Below are positions 49,809 through 58,786 of a stretch of DNA of 64,000 nucleotides, piece after piece (the stretch's first letter is position 1; every line of letters starts with the position of its first letter). The notes below the pieces were generated by a model. It had not been told where the DNA came from. It worked only from the letters and a program-made list of their open reading frames with translations, and made no database searches. Source of the DNA: Micromonospora sp. NBC_01699 (GTDB lineage: Bacteria; Actinomycetota; Actinomycetes; Mycobacteriales; Micromonosporaceae); the NCBI RefSeq assembly GCF_036250065.1, contig NZ_CP109199.1, positions 1,240,001 to 1,304,000 on the forward strand, given 5' to 3'. A program made the translations under genes and the position numbers.

Positions 49809-52679
49809 ATGGAGTTCCGGCTGCTCGGTGAGGTGCAGGTACGGGCCGGCGGCGAACTGCTCGACCCGGGCACCCCGAGGCAGCAGGCGGTGCTGGCCGT
49901 ACTGGCGGTGGAGTCGCCCCGGCCGGTCGACATCGGGACGCTGGTCGACCGGGTCTGGGGCGACGCCCCGCCGGTGGCCGCCCGTAACGTGCTCTACTCG
50001 CACCTGAGCCGGATCCGCCGCCTGCTCACCGCGGCCCAGCCGGCGCCGCCGGGCACGGCGCAGCCGGGGACGGCAGGGGCGACAGCGGCGGCGGGGGCGC
50101 GGATCGAGCGGCGGCACGCCGGGTACGTGTTGACCGTCGAACCGGACCGGGTGGACCTGCACCGCTTCGGTCGTCTCGTACAGCAGGGTCACGACCCGCT
50201 CCGACCCGACGCCGAGCGGGCCACCGCGCTCGCCGACGCGCTCGCCCTCTGGCGCGGGACACCGCTCGCCGGTGTCCCCGGCGTCTGGGCCGAACAGGTA
50301 CGCGCCACCTGGCACCAGCGCCGGCTGGATGCCCTCGTGCAGTGGGGCCGGATCGAACTCCGGCTCGGCCACCCCGGCATCGTGATCACCACCGGGTCGG
50401 CGCTCGCCGCCGAGTACCCCCTGGTGGAACCGATCGAGGTGCTGCTCATGCGGGCCCTGCACCTGGCCGGGCGGAACGCCGAAGCCGTCGACCGCTACAC
50501 CGCCACCCGGCAGCGGCTCGCCGACGAACTCGGCACCGACCCCGGCCCGGAACTGCGTGCGCTGCACCGGGCCATCCTGCGCGGCGAGGCGCCGGCTGCC
50601 GCCGTACCGGAACGGGTGGTCACGGCCGCGCGGACGGTGACCCCACCGGCGCAGCTACCCCCCGACGGGTACGGCTTCGCCGGGCGCGACCGCGAGCTGC
50701 GTCAACTGGATGCCGTGTTGGCCGCCGCCGGTGACCAGCCCACCGCACTGCCGATCGTCGCGGTGTCGGGCACCGCGGGCGTCGGCAAGACCACGCTCGC
50801 GGTGCACTGGGCACACCTGGTCCGGGACCGGTTCCCCGACGGGCAGCTCTACCTGAACCTGCGCGGGTTCGACCCCACCGGTACGCCGGTCGCGCCCGCC
50901 GAGGCGGTACGCGGCTTCCTCGACGCCCTCGGCATGCCGACCGACCGAACCCCGACCGGCCTCGAAGCACAGGTCGGCCGGTACCGCAGCCTGCTGACCG
51001 GACGCCGGGTCCTGCTGCTGCTGGACAACGCCCGCGACGCCGAGCAGATCCGCCCGCTGCTGCCCGGCGCACCCGGTTGCCTGGTCGTGGTGACCAGCCG
51101 CAACGAACTCACCGGCCTGGTCGCCGAGGGCGCCCGGCCGCTGACGCTGGGCCTGCTCGACGACACCGACGCCCGCGAACTGCTGGCCCGCCGGCTCGGC
51201 CCCGAGCGGGTGGCGGCCGAACCCGCAGCGGTCGCCGAGATCGTGGCCCGCTGCGCCCGGCTGCCGCTGGCCCTGGCCGTACTGGCCGCCCGAGCCGCCA
51301 CCCATCCGGATTTCGGGCTCGCCGTACTCGCCGACGAGCTGGGCCGGGCCCGGGGCGGGCTGGACGAGTTCGCCGGGGCCGACCCGGCCACCGACGCGCG
51401 GGCCGTCTTCTCCTGGTCGTACCTGCAACTGAGCCCCGCCGCGGCACGGATGTTCCGGCTGCTGGGGCTGCATCCGGGACCCGACATCGGCACGGCCGCC
51501 GCGGCGAGCCTGGCCGGGCTGCCGGTCGTACGGGCCCGTCCGCTGCTGGACGAGCTGGCCCGCGCACACCTGCTCGCCCGGCACACCCCCGGCCGGTACG
51601 TCTGCCACGACCTGCTTCGCGCGTACGCCAGCGAGCAGGCACACCTGGTCGAGCCGGACGACGAACGGCGAGCCGTGCTGCGCCGGGTGCTGGCCCACTA
51701 CCTGCACGGTGCCGACGTGGCGGACCTGCTGCTCAACCCGCACCGGCTCGACCCCCCGGTGCTGTCCGTGCCACCGACCGGGGTCACCGTGGACCGGCTG
51801 GCCGACCACGGGGCGGCGCTGGCCTGGTTCGATGCCGAACGTCCGGTACTGCTCGCGGCGATCCGGCAGGTCACCGGGTTCGACGTGGAGGTCTGGCAGC
51901 TGGCCTGGATGCTGCGGCGCTTCCTCGCGTACCAGGGGCACTGGCAGGACTCGATCGACGCGCTCTCGGCCGCGTTGGCCGCCGCGCGCCGGCTCGACGA
52001 TCCGGGCCGGCAGGCGTTCGCGCACTGCTTCCTCGGCTGCGCCCACGTCTGGCTCGGTCGCCACGAGGCCGCCCGGACCCGGTTCGACGCGGCGCTGGAG
52101 CTGTACCGGGTCGCCGGTGACCGGATCGGTGAGGGCAACACCCACCACCACTACTCCTGGATGCTCGACCGGCAGGACCGCCACGAGGAGGCGCTGGCGC
52201 ACGCCGAGCGGGGCCTCGACGCGTTCCGGGCCGCCGACCACCGGGCCGGGCAGGCCAAGGCCCTGAACGCGGTCGGCTGGTTCCACACCATGCTGGGCCG
52301 GCACACCGATGCGCTCGGCTACTGCCGACAGGCGCTGCGGATCCAGGGTGAGCTGGACGACCGGCTCGGTCAGGCCGAGACCTGGGACAGCCTCGGGCAC
52401 GCGTACATGCGGCTCGGTGAGCACGCCGAGGCGATCTCCTGCTACCGGTCGGCGATCGAGCTGTACCGGGACTTCCACTACAGCTACAACCGGGCCCACG
52501 GGCTGGCCGCCCTCGGCGACGCCCACCACGCCGCCGGTGACCTCGACTCGGCCGGTGCCGCCTGGCGGGCCGCGCTGGACGTACTCGACGGGCTCGGGCA
52601 CCCCGAGGCCGACCCGGTCCGTACGAAGCTGGACAAGCTGGCCGGCGGCGCGGCCGCCACCGGTTTTCCGCTTGACTGA
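49809..52679 (+). CDS. AfsR/SARP-type transcriptional regulator with NB-ARC and TPR domains
   Basis: A 956-residue regulator. Residues 1-95 are the winged helix (MEFRLLGEVQVRAGGELLDP, LVDRVWGDAPP), about 100-260 the activation domain (VDLHRFGRLVQQG, WRGTPLAGVPG, LGTDPGPELRALH), about 290-590 an NB-ARC ATPase with P-loop GTAGVGKTT near 320 and LLLLDNARD, and ~690-950 TPR repeats (DPGRQAFAHCFLGCAHVWLG, AEAISCYRSAIELYR). AfsR-like proteins activate secondary-metabolite or development genes after sensing with the NTPase/TPR part. ATG 49809 follows a GGGAGCGG element. A small protein gene lies 69 bases downstream in the same direction. Confidence 0.9.
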   Translation: MEFRLLGEVQVRAGGELLDPGTPRQQAVLAVLAVESPRPVDIGTLVDRVWGDAPPVAARNVLYSHLSRIRRLLTAAQPAPPGTAQPGTAGATAAAGARIERRHAGYVLTVEPDRVDLHRFGRLVQQGHDPLRPDAERATALADALALWRGTPLAGVPGVWAEQVRATWHQRRLDALVQWGRIELRLGHPGIVITTGSALAAEYPLVEPIEVLLMRALHLAGRNAEAVDRYTATRQRLADELGTDPGPELRALHRAILRGEAPAAAVPERVVTAARTVTPPAQLPPDGYGFAGRDRELRQLDAVLAAAGDQPTALPIVAVSGTAGVGKTTLAVHWAHLVRDRFPDGQLYLNLRGFDPTGTPVAPAEAVRGFLDALGMPTDRTPTGLEAQVGRYRSLLTGRRVLLLLDNARDAEQIRPLLPGAPGCLVVVTSRNELTGLVAEGARPLTLGLLDDTDARELLARRLGPERVAAEPAAVAEIVARCARLPLALAVLAARAATHPDFGLAVLADELGRARGGLDEFAGADPATDARAVFSWSYLQLSPAAARMFRLLGLHPGPDIGTAAAASLAGLPVVRARPLLDELARAHLLARHTPGRYVCHDLLRAYASEQAHLVEPDDERRAVLRRVLAHYLHGADVADLLLNPHRLDPPVLSVPPTGVTVDRLADHGAALAWFDAERPVLLAAIRQVTGFDVEVWQLAWMLRRFLAYQGHWQDSIDALSAALAAARRLDDPGRQAFAHCFLGCAHVWLGRHEAARTRFDAALELYRVAGDRIGEGNTHHHYSWMLDRQDRHEEALAHAERGLDAFRAADHRAGQAKALNAVGWFHTMLGRHTDALGYCRQALRIQGELDDRLGQAETWDSLGHAYMRLGEHAEAISCYRSAIELYRDFHYSYNRAHGLAALGDAHHAAGDLDSAGAAWRAALDVLDGLGHPEADPVRTKLDKLAGGAAATGFPLD

Positions 52680-52748
52680 GCGTGTCCGAGGCGGCACCGT
52701 ACTGCATCAGGTCGTGCTCACCGGGTAACGCCCCTTGGAGGCTCCACA

Positions 52749-52994
52749 GTGACCGCAACGCCGATCAACCAGACCGACATCGACGGCCTCGCGGCGGCGC
52801 TGGACGGGCTCGACCTGCCGCCCCGGCAGCGGGCGCTACTGGCGTCGATCGTGGCGGCGGCCGCGAAGTACGCGGACGAACAGAGCCTGAGCACCGAGGA
52901 CGCGCCACCGTCCTTCGCCGAGCAGTTCGCCGCCGCCTACACCCCGGGTGCGGCCGCCTTCCTGGTCGGGCACCACCACATCAGCCGGGGCTGA
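52749..52994 (+). CDS. Small protein encoded after the AfsR-type regulator
   Basis: Eighty-one residues, GTG start with a strong TTGGAGG 8 bases ahead. It has a short polar start, a helical middle (LPPRQRALLASIVAAAAKYADEQ) and an end with SFAEQFAAAYTPGAAAFLVG and HHH. The FAAAYTP-type segment followed by a hydrophobic patch recurs in small actinobacterial proteins next to regulators. It could be a signalling or RiPP-like precursor peptide, but no modifying enzyme is adjacent; I leave the function open. Confidence 0.6.
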   Translation: MTATPINQTDIDGLAAALDGLDLPPRQRALLASIVAAAAKYADEQSLSTEDAPPSFAEQFAAAYTPGAAAFLVGHHHISRG

Positions 52995-53016
52995 CGCCCG
53001 TAGCCGTGGCAACAAC

Positions 53017-53051
53017 GTGGGCGGGGGGCCGACGATCGACCCCCCGCCCAC
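53017..53051. terminator. Strong 12-bp bidirectional hairpin terminator
   Basis: GTGGGCGGGGGG at 53017-53028 pairs perfectly with CCCCCCGCCCAC at 53040-53051 around an 11-base loop. It lies between the convergent small-protein and ABC permease genes. Confidence 0.8.
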
Positions 53052-53072
53052 CCCCCGTTGCTGCCGGTGGCG

Positions 53073-54209
53073 TCAGTTGCCCCGGTTCCGCCAGGCGGCG
53101 GCCAGCGTGGTCCGTCCGTTCGTACGCAGCAGCGACCCCTCGTACAGGCGGGCGGCGAACAGCAGTACGGCCACCGCGGCGCCGAGCAGGAGCAGCAGCG
53201 CCAGTACCGGCTCCCAGCCGGCGGCCTCGCCGAGGAACAGCCGTACCGGCATGGCGGTCGGGGCGGAGAACGGCACGTACGACAGCACGGTCATCAGGCT
53301 GTTGTTGTCGCTGCCGAAGATCACCGCGAAGAACGGCACCAGCACCAGCAGCTGCACCGGCATCGACACCGAGCCGATGTCCTCCTGCCGGCTGACCAGC
53401 GCGCCGGTCACCGCCCAGATCGCCGCCAGCAGCACGAATCCCACCAGGAAGAACGGGATGAACCAGCCGATCGCCGGGGCGAGCTGATCCATGATCGCGC
53501 CGCTGTCGGTGACCGTCATGCCGACCACGGCGGCTATCGCGATCAGCACGATCTGCCCGATCGCCAGTGCGCTGGCGGCGATCACCTTGCCGGCCAGCAG
53601 GGCGCGTACGGGCACGGTGGCGACCAGGATCTCCACGATCCGGGTCTGCTTCTCCTCGGTGACGCTCTGCGCGATCTGGATGCCGAAGGTGATCGAGGTG
53701 AAGAAGAAGACCATGCCGAACACCAGCGGCACCAGCAGCCTGACCACCGGGTCCACCGCGTTCGGGGCGAGCAGCTCGACCGGGGGAGCGGTGCTGAGTG
53801 CGCCCACCACGTCGCTCGGCGCCTCGTCCAGTGCCAGCACCCGGACCCCGTTCGGGCCGACGACCACGGCCGAGTCGACGTCCTCGGACAGGACCAGGTC
53901 GCGGGCCGCCTGCTCGTCGGCGACGGTCCGCACCTCCAGCCCGGCCCGGTCGAGCACCTCGGCGGCCTCGGATCCGACCACGGCGACGCTGGACGGTCCG
54001 CCGGACAGCATCGCCGGCAGCACGGTCGAGGCGACCGTGAGCAGCAGGAAGAACACGGTGCTGAACAGGAACGCCTTGTCCCGCAGCTTGGTCCCGATCT
54101 CGCGTCCGGCGACCAGGCCGACCGACTGCCAGAACGAGTTCGTGTGCCGGGTCGGGGCGGCGGCAGCGGTGCCGGTGCCGGTCGGCTGGGTCTGGCTGGT
54201 GAGCGTCAT
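53073..54209 (-). CDS. ABC-2-type transporter permease (NatB-like)
   Basis: A 378-residue membrane protein: one N-terminal helix (FLFSTVFFLLLTVASTVLPAML), a ~130-residue extracytoplasmic domain (VAVVGSEAAEVLDRAGLEV...), then five helices, with the conserved QSVTEEKQTRIVEILVATV loop typical of NatB-type ABC-2 permeases. With the ATPase it would export an ion or a small molecule. Its ATG overlaps the ATPase stop (ATGA). A histidine kinase/response regulator pair follows upstream on the same strand, probably governing it. Confidence 0.85.
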   Translation of the reverse strand: MTLTSQTQPTGTGTAAAAPTRHTNSFWQSVGLVAGREIGTKLRDKAFLFSTVFFLLLTVASTVLPAMLSGGPSSVAVVGSEAAEVLDRAGLEVRTVADEQAARDLVLSEDVDSAVVVGPNGVRVLALDEAPSDVVGALSTAPPVELLAPNAVDPVVRLLVPLVFGMVFFFTSITFGIQIAQSVTEEKQTRIVEILVATVPVRALLAGKVIAASALAIGQIVLIAIAAVVGMTVTDSGAIMDQLAPAIGWFIPFFLVGFVLLAAIWAVTGALVSRQEDIGSVSMPVQLLVLVPFFAVIFGSDNNSLMTVLSYVPFSAPTAMPVRLFLGEAAGWEPVLALLLLLGAAVAVLLFAARLYEGSLLRTNGRTTLAAAWRNRGN

Positions 54210-55090
54210 CGTGCGATCTCCCGGAAGATTTCGGCGAGCGACGGAACGATCGGGCGGAAGGCGCGTACGGGTTCCCGTTCCAGGACCCGCCGCAGCACCT
54301 CCTGGTCGTCGCTGGGCGAGTGGATGTCGATGACCGCCCGCGCCCCGTCGAGGTCGACCACGGTGACGCCGGGCAGGTCGCGTACCCAGCCGGCGTCGGT
54401 GTCGACAACCAGCTCGTAGCGCGGCGAGGCGTGCTTGCGGCGCAGGTCGGCGCGACTGCCGGCGGCGCGGATCGTACCGTCGGCGATGATCACCAGGTCG
54501 TCGCAGAGCCGTTCCACCACATCGAGCTGGTGGCTGGAGAACAGCACCGGTACGCCGCGCGCGGCGCGTTCCCGCAGCACCCGGACGATGACGTCGACGG
54601 CCATCGGGTCGAGCCCGGAGAACGGCTCGTCGAGCACCAGCGCGATCGGATCGTGTACGAGCGCGGCGGCGATCTGCGCCCGCTGCTGGTTGCCCAGCGA
54701 CAGCGTGTCCAGCGCGTCGTCGGCCCGTTCGCCCAGCCCGATCTGTTCGAGCAGGTCGTCGCTGCTGCGCCGGGCCGCCGGGGCGGTCATCCCGTGCAGC
54801 CGCCCCAGGTAGACGAGCTGTTCGCGGACCTTCATCTTCGGGTACAGGCCGCGTTCCTCGGGCATGTAACCGAAGCTGCGCCGCAGCGTGTGGGTGAGCG
54901 GGTCCCCGTCCCAGCTGACGTCGCCCGAGTCGGCGGCGAGCACCCCGAGGATGATGCGCATCGAGGTGGTCTTGCCGGCACCGTTGGCGCCGACGAAGCC
55001 GGTCATCCGGCCGGCGCCGATCTCGAACGAGATGTCGTGCAGCACCCGGCGGTCACCGAACGTCCGGCTCACGGACGCGACGCGGAGCAT
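54206..55090 (-). CDS. ABC transporter ATP-binding protein (NatA-like)
   Basis: A 294-residue ATPase: Walker A GANGAGKTTSMR, Q-loop region SFGYMPEERGLYP, signature LSLGNQQRAQIAAAL (a variant of LSGGQ), Walker B ALVLDEPFSGLDP and the switch histidine in SSHQLD. A ~70-residue C-terminal domain follows. It energises the overlapping permease. Start ATG 55090 is followed upstream by 179 bases with a hairpin (55200-55223). Confidence 0.92.
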   Translation of the reverse strand: MLRVASVSRTFGDRRVLHDISFEIGAGRMTGFVGANGAGKTTSMRIILGVLAADSGDVSWDGDPLTHTLRRSFGYMPEERGLYPKMKVREQLVYLGRLHGMTAPAARRSSDDLLEQIGLGERADDALDTLSLGNQQRAQIAAALVHDPIALVLDEPFSGLDPMAVDVIVRVLRERAARGVPVLFSSHQLDVVERLCDDLVIIADGTIRAAGSRADLRRKHASPRYELVVDTDAGWVRDLPGVTVVDLDGARAVIDIHSPSDDQEVLRRVLEREPVRAFRPIVPSLAEIFREIAR

Positions 55091-55199
55091 GCGGTCTCCC
55101 TCTGCTTGGACGTGATTCCCGGCCGGTCGGCTCGGGCGATCCGCGTTCGAGCGTAGAGGGATTCACCGGCGTTGACGTCCGGCGCCCGACGGACCCGGT

Positions 55200-55223
55200 G
55201 GGGTCCGCCGCGCGACGGACCCC
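55200..55223. terminator. Hairpin between the response-regulator and ABC transporter genes
   Basis: GGGGTCCG at 55200-55207 pairs with CGGACCCC at 55216-55223 around an 8-base loop. For minus-strand transcription it stands just after the response-regulator stop, so it may end or attenuate the kinase/regulator transcript before the transporter genes. Confidence 0.55.
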
Positions 55224-55269
55224 GGTGCTCCGGCGGGGTCCGCCGTCCGACTCGCGGTGGAGCGGGCGG

Positions 55270-56022
55270 TCAGCCCTCGGCCGTACGTGGGGTCACCACG
55301 CCGTGTTCGTACGCGAAGACCACCGCCTGCGTACGGTCGCGCAGGTGCAGTTTGGTCAGCACCCGGGACACGTGGGTCTTGACCGTCGCCTCGCCGAGCA
55401 GCAACTGGCCGGCGATCTCGGCGTTCGAGGCGCCGCCGGCCAGCAGCACCAGCACCTCGTGCTCCCGTTCGGTCAGCCCGGCCAGCGGCCCGTCGCCCCG
55501 GCCGGAGCGTTGCCCGGGTGTGCCCGGTGCCGATGCCGGATCCGGTGTCGGCACCGCGGTGGGTACGGGCGCGGTGAAGGTGGCGATGACCCGTTTGGTG
55601 AGCTGCGGGGCGAGCAGGGCGTCACCGCGGGCGACCACGCGTACCGCCTCGACCAGGTCCTCCGGGGTGCCGTTCTTGAGCAGGAAGCCGCTCGCGCCGG
55701 CCTGCAACGCGGCGAAGAGGTAGTCGTCCCGGTCGAAGGTGGTCAGAATCAGCACCGCCGCGCCGCCGGTCGCCGAGGCGGCGACGATCCGCCGGGTGGC
55801 CTCCAGCCCGTCGAGGACCGGCATCTCGACGTCCATCAGCACCACGTCGGGGCGGTGCCGGGCGGCCAGTTCGACCGCTTCGGCGCCGTCGGCGGCCTCG
55901 TCCACCACCTCGATGTCGTCCTCGATCTCCAGGATGACCCGGAAGCCGGCGCGAAGCAGTCGCTGGTCGTCGACGAGCAGCACCCGGATCGGGGCGGGCG
56001 GGGGATCGGACTCCGGGTTCAT
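55270..56022 (-). CDS. NarL/LuxR-type response regulator
   Basis: A 250-residue regulator: receiver domain with VLLVDDQ and the phospho-acceptor D64 (DVVLMDVEMP), a Pro/Ala-rich linker, and a LuxR-type helix-turn-helix (LTEREHEVLVLLAGGASNAE, then GEATVKTHVSRVL). Phosphorylation by the adjacent kinase would control DNA binding. ATG 56022 overlaps the kinase stop (ATGA). The likely target is the ABC exporter next to it. Confidence 0.93.
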   Translation of the reverse strand: MNPESDPPPAPIRVLLVDDQRLLRAGFRVILEIEDDIEVVDEAADGAEAVELAARHRPDVVLMDVEMPVLDGLEATRRIVAASATGGAAVLILTTFDRDDYLFAALQAGASGFLLKNGTPEDLVEAVRVVARGDALLAPQLTKRVIATFTAPVPTAVPTPDPASAPGTPGQRSGRGDGPLAGLTEREHEVLVLLAGGASNAEIAGQLLLGEATVKTHVSRVLTKLHLRDRTQAVVFAYEHGVVTPRTAEG

Positions 56023-57347
56023 CCGGCGTCCACGGTTTCGGCCGGTCGGCTCTCGTCGTGCAGGGGGAGTCGGGCGCGTACCCGGAATCCGCCGCCGTCG
56101 CGGGCACCGACCTCCAGCACGCCGCCGTGCGCCGCGACCCGCTCCCGCATGCCGATCAGCCCGAGTCCGCTGCCTTCCGGGCGACGGGCGGCGTTCTCCG
56201 TCCGGGTGCGACCGTCGTCGGCCACGTCCACCTCGATCTCCTGTCGCAGGTAGCGGATCCGTACGTCGACCAGGCTGGCGCGGGCGTGCTTGATGGTGTT
56301 CGTCAGGGCCTCCTGCATGATTCGGTAGATCGCCAGGGAGAGCGAGTCGGTCAACGGCACCGGTTCGCCGAAGGTACGGAAGTCGACCGTCAACCCGGCC
56401 TCCCGCGCCCCGCTGAGCAACGTCTCGACCTGGTCCAGCCGGTGTCCGGTCGGCTGCCCGTCGAGCGGGCCATCGACGTGCTGCGCCGGCTGCTCGGCCT
56501 GTCGCAGCACGCCGAGCAGCCGGCGCAGCTCGTCGATGGCGGTCCGGGCGGTCTGCTCGACGGCGGCGAGCGCGGTCTTTGCCTTCGGCGGGTTCTGGTC
56601 CATCACCCGCCGCGCGGCGGCGGCCTGTACGCCCATCACGGCGACGTGGTGGGCGACGACGTCGTGCAGCTCGCGGGCGATGCGTACCCGTTCCTGGATC
56701 ACCGCGCGCTCGGCGAGCTCGGCCTGGGACCGGCGCAGCGCCTCGGTCTGCACCTGCACCTCGTGCTGCCGCCGGCCCGACAGCCAGGCGGTGTTCCCGA
56801 ACAGGTACGCGAAGACGAAGTACACCAGGTTGAACACCAGCGAGTTGAGCAGCACCGCGAGCAGGGGCGGTAGCGGGCCGGCGGCACCCGCGAACGCGTC
56901 CGGTGGGATGTCCGCCATCGACGTCACGACGCTGATGATCAGCCAGGCGAACATGGCGACGATCACCAGGATCCGGACCACGGCGGCCCGCCGACGGTCG
57001 CGTCCCCAGGCACCGAGCGTGTAGATGGCGATGAACAGGGCGACCGACGAGACCACGTTGTCGACGTTCGCCCTGGTCTGGGCGCCGATGAACAGTGCGG
57101 CGGTCAGCAGGGTGGTCACCTCGGGCCAGCGTCGCCGCCAGGCCATCGGTGCGGTGATCCCGACGATCCAGGCCAGCTGTTCCGGCCACGGCGGTGGTGG
57201 GCCGAACGCGAACATCCCGGCGCTGTTGAGCAGCAGCACGCTGAGCAGTCCGCAGCCGACCAGCAGCGCCCCGAGTTGCCAGTCGTGCCGGCGCTGTGAC
57301 GCGGTCGGTCCGGGACGCACCCAGTGCTGCGCCTCCTGCGTGGTCAT
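56019..57347 (-). CDS. NarX-type sensor histidine kinase
   Basis: A 442-residue kinase with about five N-terminal membrane helices, a coiled linker, the HisKA_3 dimerisation motif RIARELHDVVAHHVAVM (phospho-acceptor H228) and an ATPase end with EALTNTIKHA (N box), DDGRTRT (a changed D-x-G box) and GLGLIGMRERV. There is little extracytoplasmic sequence, so it likely senses a membrane cue. ATG 57347 is preferred; TTG 57365 is possible. No clear ribosome site, so it may be leaderless. Confidence 0.9.
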   Translation of the reverse strand: MTTQEAQHWVRPGPTASQRRHDWQLGALLVGCGLLSVLLLNSAGMFAFGPPPPWPEQLAWIVGITAPMAWRRRWPEVTTLLTAALFIGAQTRANVDNVVSSVALFIAIYTLGAWGRDRRRAAVVRILVIVAMFAWLIISVVTSMADIPPDAFAGAAGPLPPLLAVLLNSLVFNLVYFVFAYLFGNTAWLSGRRQHEVQVQTEALRRSQAELAERAVIQERVRIARELHDVVAHHVAVMGVQAAAARRVMDQNPPKAKTALAAVEQTARTAIDELRRLLGVLRQAEQPAQHVDGPLDGQPTGHRLDQVETLLSGAREAGLTVDFRTFGEPVPLTDSLSLAIYRIMQEALTNTIKHARASLVDVRIRYLRQEIEVDVADDGRTRTENAARRPEGSGLGLIGMRERVAAHGGVLEVGARDGGGFRVRARLPLHDESRPAETVDAG

Positions 57348-57385
57348 GGTGCGGAAGCCTAACAACGGGATCGGTCCCGCCTACC

Positions 57386-57823
57386 TCAGCGGATCGACTC
57401 GGCGGTGGCCTTGAGCGCGGCCAGCCAGGCGGTGAGCGAGGCGGTCAGGGCGGCCTGGAGACCGGTCGGGTCGGCCAGCACGGGTTCGCCGGCCCACGAC
57501 TCGGCCGTGTGTACGGCGACCCCGTCGGTGTTCTGCTCGAACGTCCAGACGTGCACTCCGTCGATGCCGTGTGCCGGTCCGCTCCAGGCGATCCGGCGCA
57601 GCGGTTCGAGTTCGCCGACGACGGAGGTGATGGCGAGCCCGGCGGTCTCCCACTCGAACGAGCCGCCCACCGCCAGCGGGCCGGTGAGCCGGGCGCGGGT
57701 GATCTCAGGGTGCCAGACCGTCCACTCGTCCACGGCGGTGTGCAGCTCCCAGATCGTCTCCAGCGGGGCGTCGACGATGGTGGCCAACTCGACGATCACC
57801 GGCGCGCTGCGGTCGATATCCAT
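57386..57823 (-). CDS. SRPBCC (START-like) family protein
   Basis: A 145-residue protein with the SRPBCC pattern: VIVELATIVDAPLETIWEL at the start, the WTVWHPEI core, FEWETAGLAITSVVGEL, and a C-terminal amphipathic helix. These proteins bind hydrophobic ligands in a helix-grip pocket. It lies 21 bases downstream of the TetR gene, so the two are one transcript; a regulator plus ligand-binding protein next to an exporter suggests a response to a lipophilic compound. Confidence 0.8.
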   Translation of the reverse strand: MDIDRSAPVIVELATIVDAPLETIWELHTAVDEWTVWHPEITRARLTGPLAVGGSFEWETAGLAITSVVGELEPLRRIAWSGPAHGIDGVHVWTFEQNTDGVAVHTAESWAGEPVLADPTGLQAALTASLTAWLAALKATAESIR

Positions 57824-57844
57824 GATCGTTACCTCGGTCCCTGT

Positions 57845-58432
57845 TCAGGTCGTCCGGGGACGGCGCAGACCGAGGACCCGGCGGCCGACGTCGAGCAGGA
57901 CCTCCCGCAGTTCCGTGTCGTCCAGATCGCGTGCGGTCGGCTTCGAGGCCGCGGCGGCGATGCCGAACAGGGCCACCTGGGCGCTGATCCCGCCCTGGCC
58001 TCGGGGAAGGTGACCGGCGAGCAGGCCGCAGGGCTGTTCGAGCAGGATCGACGCGTTTTCCTGGTCCTTCAGCAGCGGCTTGACCCCGGGGTCGACCTGG
58101 AGCAGGGCGATCAGGGACCGGTGCCGCAGCGCGAGGTCCACCCAGCCGACCAGCATCCGTTCCGCCCGCGCGGTGGGGGTGCGCTGTGCCGAGGCGGCGG
58201 CGAGTACGGCCGCCACGTCCTCGACGGCGGGCCGGATGACCGCGGCGAGGATCTCGTCCCTGGTCTTGAAGTGGTGGTAGACGGCCGCCTTCGTGATGCC
58301 GAGCTGGTCGGCGATCATCTGGAGCGAGGTCCCGGCGAAGCCCCGGTGGCAGAACAACTCCAGTGCGGTGTCGAGCAGCCGGACGCGGGTGCTCTCGGTG
58401 GCGACTGTCTCGCTGAGCGGGCTCGCGGTCAC
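57845..58432 (-). CDS. TetR-family transcriptional regulator
   Basis: A 195-residue repressor. The N-terminal helix-turn-helix is ALELFCHRGFAGTSLQMIAD followed by GITKAAVYHHFKTRDEIL; the rest is a ligand-binding helical domain. Such regulators repress adjacent exporters until a ligand binds. It is divergent from the MMPL exporter, and the 354-base gap between them carries seven operator-like palindromes (58509-58662), the probable binding site. GTG 58432 is the start. Confidence 0.9.
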   Translation of the reverse strand: MTASPLSETVATESTRVRLLDTALELFCHRGFAGTSLQMIADQLGITKAAVYHHFKTRDEILAAVIRPAVEDVAAVLAAASAQRTPTARAERMLVGWVDLALRHRSLIALLQVDPGVKPLLKDQENASILLEQPCGLLAGHLPRGQGGISAQVALFGIAAAASKPTARDLDDTELREVLLDVGRRVLGLRRPRTT

Positions 58433-58508
58433 ATCTCCTCCTTCGCGTACCGGCTGGGCGGGCTGCGGACTGAGGTCAAGCCTATCCCGCCGTCCAGCAG
58501 GTTTTCAG

Positions 58509-58662
58509 CTTGTCGACCGGCAGGGAAAGGGCTAGCCGGTCGGCAGGTCCTTACCTTGCCGATCGGCTGGACGATAGCCTGCCGATCGGCAAGGCGCCAG
58601 CTAGTCGATCGTTAGGTGTGTCACTTGCCGATCGGCTAGTGCTCGCCTTGTCGATCGGCTAG
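58509..58662. promoter_or_regulatory. Seven tandem palindromic operators phased at 23 bp
   Basis: Seven 16-base sites of consensus CTTGCCGATCGGCTAG start at 58509, 58532, 58555, 58578, 58601, 58624 and 58647; every interval is exactly 23 bases (7-base spacers). Cores are CGATCG in five sites, CGACCG in site 1 and CGGTCG in site 2. A degenerate eighth copy may lie at 58486. They fill the gap between the TetR and MMPL genes, so they are best read as a TetR operator array. The remaining parts of 58433-58786 contain the two start regions and no gene that I can support. Confidence 0.88.
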
Positions 58663-58786
58663 CTTCAGAGCTTATCGGGAACACCGTGCAGGTGTCTTCA
58701 CCTGGTGTTTGTCGATCATGCCCCAACGCCTTGACGCCGCGACGGCGCAAGGATGACGTCCCCCTATCTGTCCTGGAGCGGATCTC

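Noticed and set aside
58509-58662. CRISPR-like array (regular repeats)
   Set aside because: Repeats are 16-bp palindromes with only 7-base spacers, and there are no cas genes; the position between a TetR gene and an exporter fits operators.
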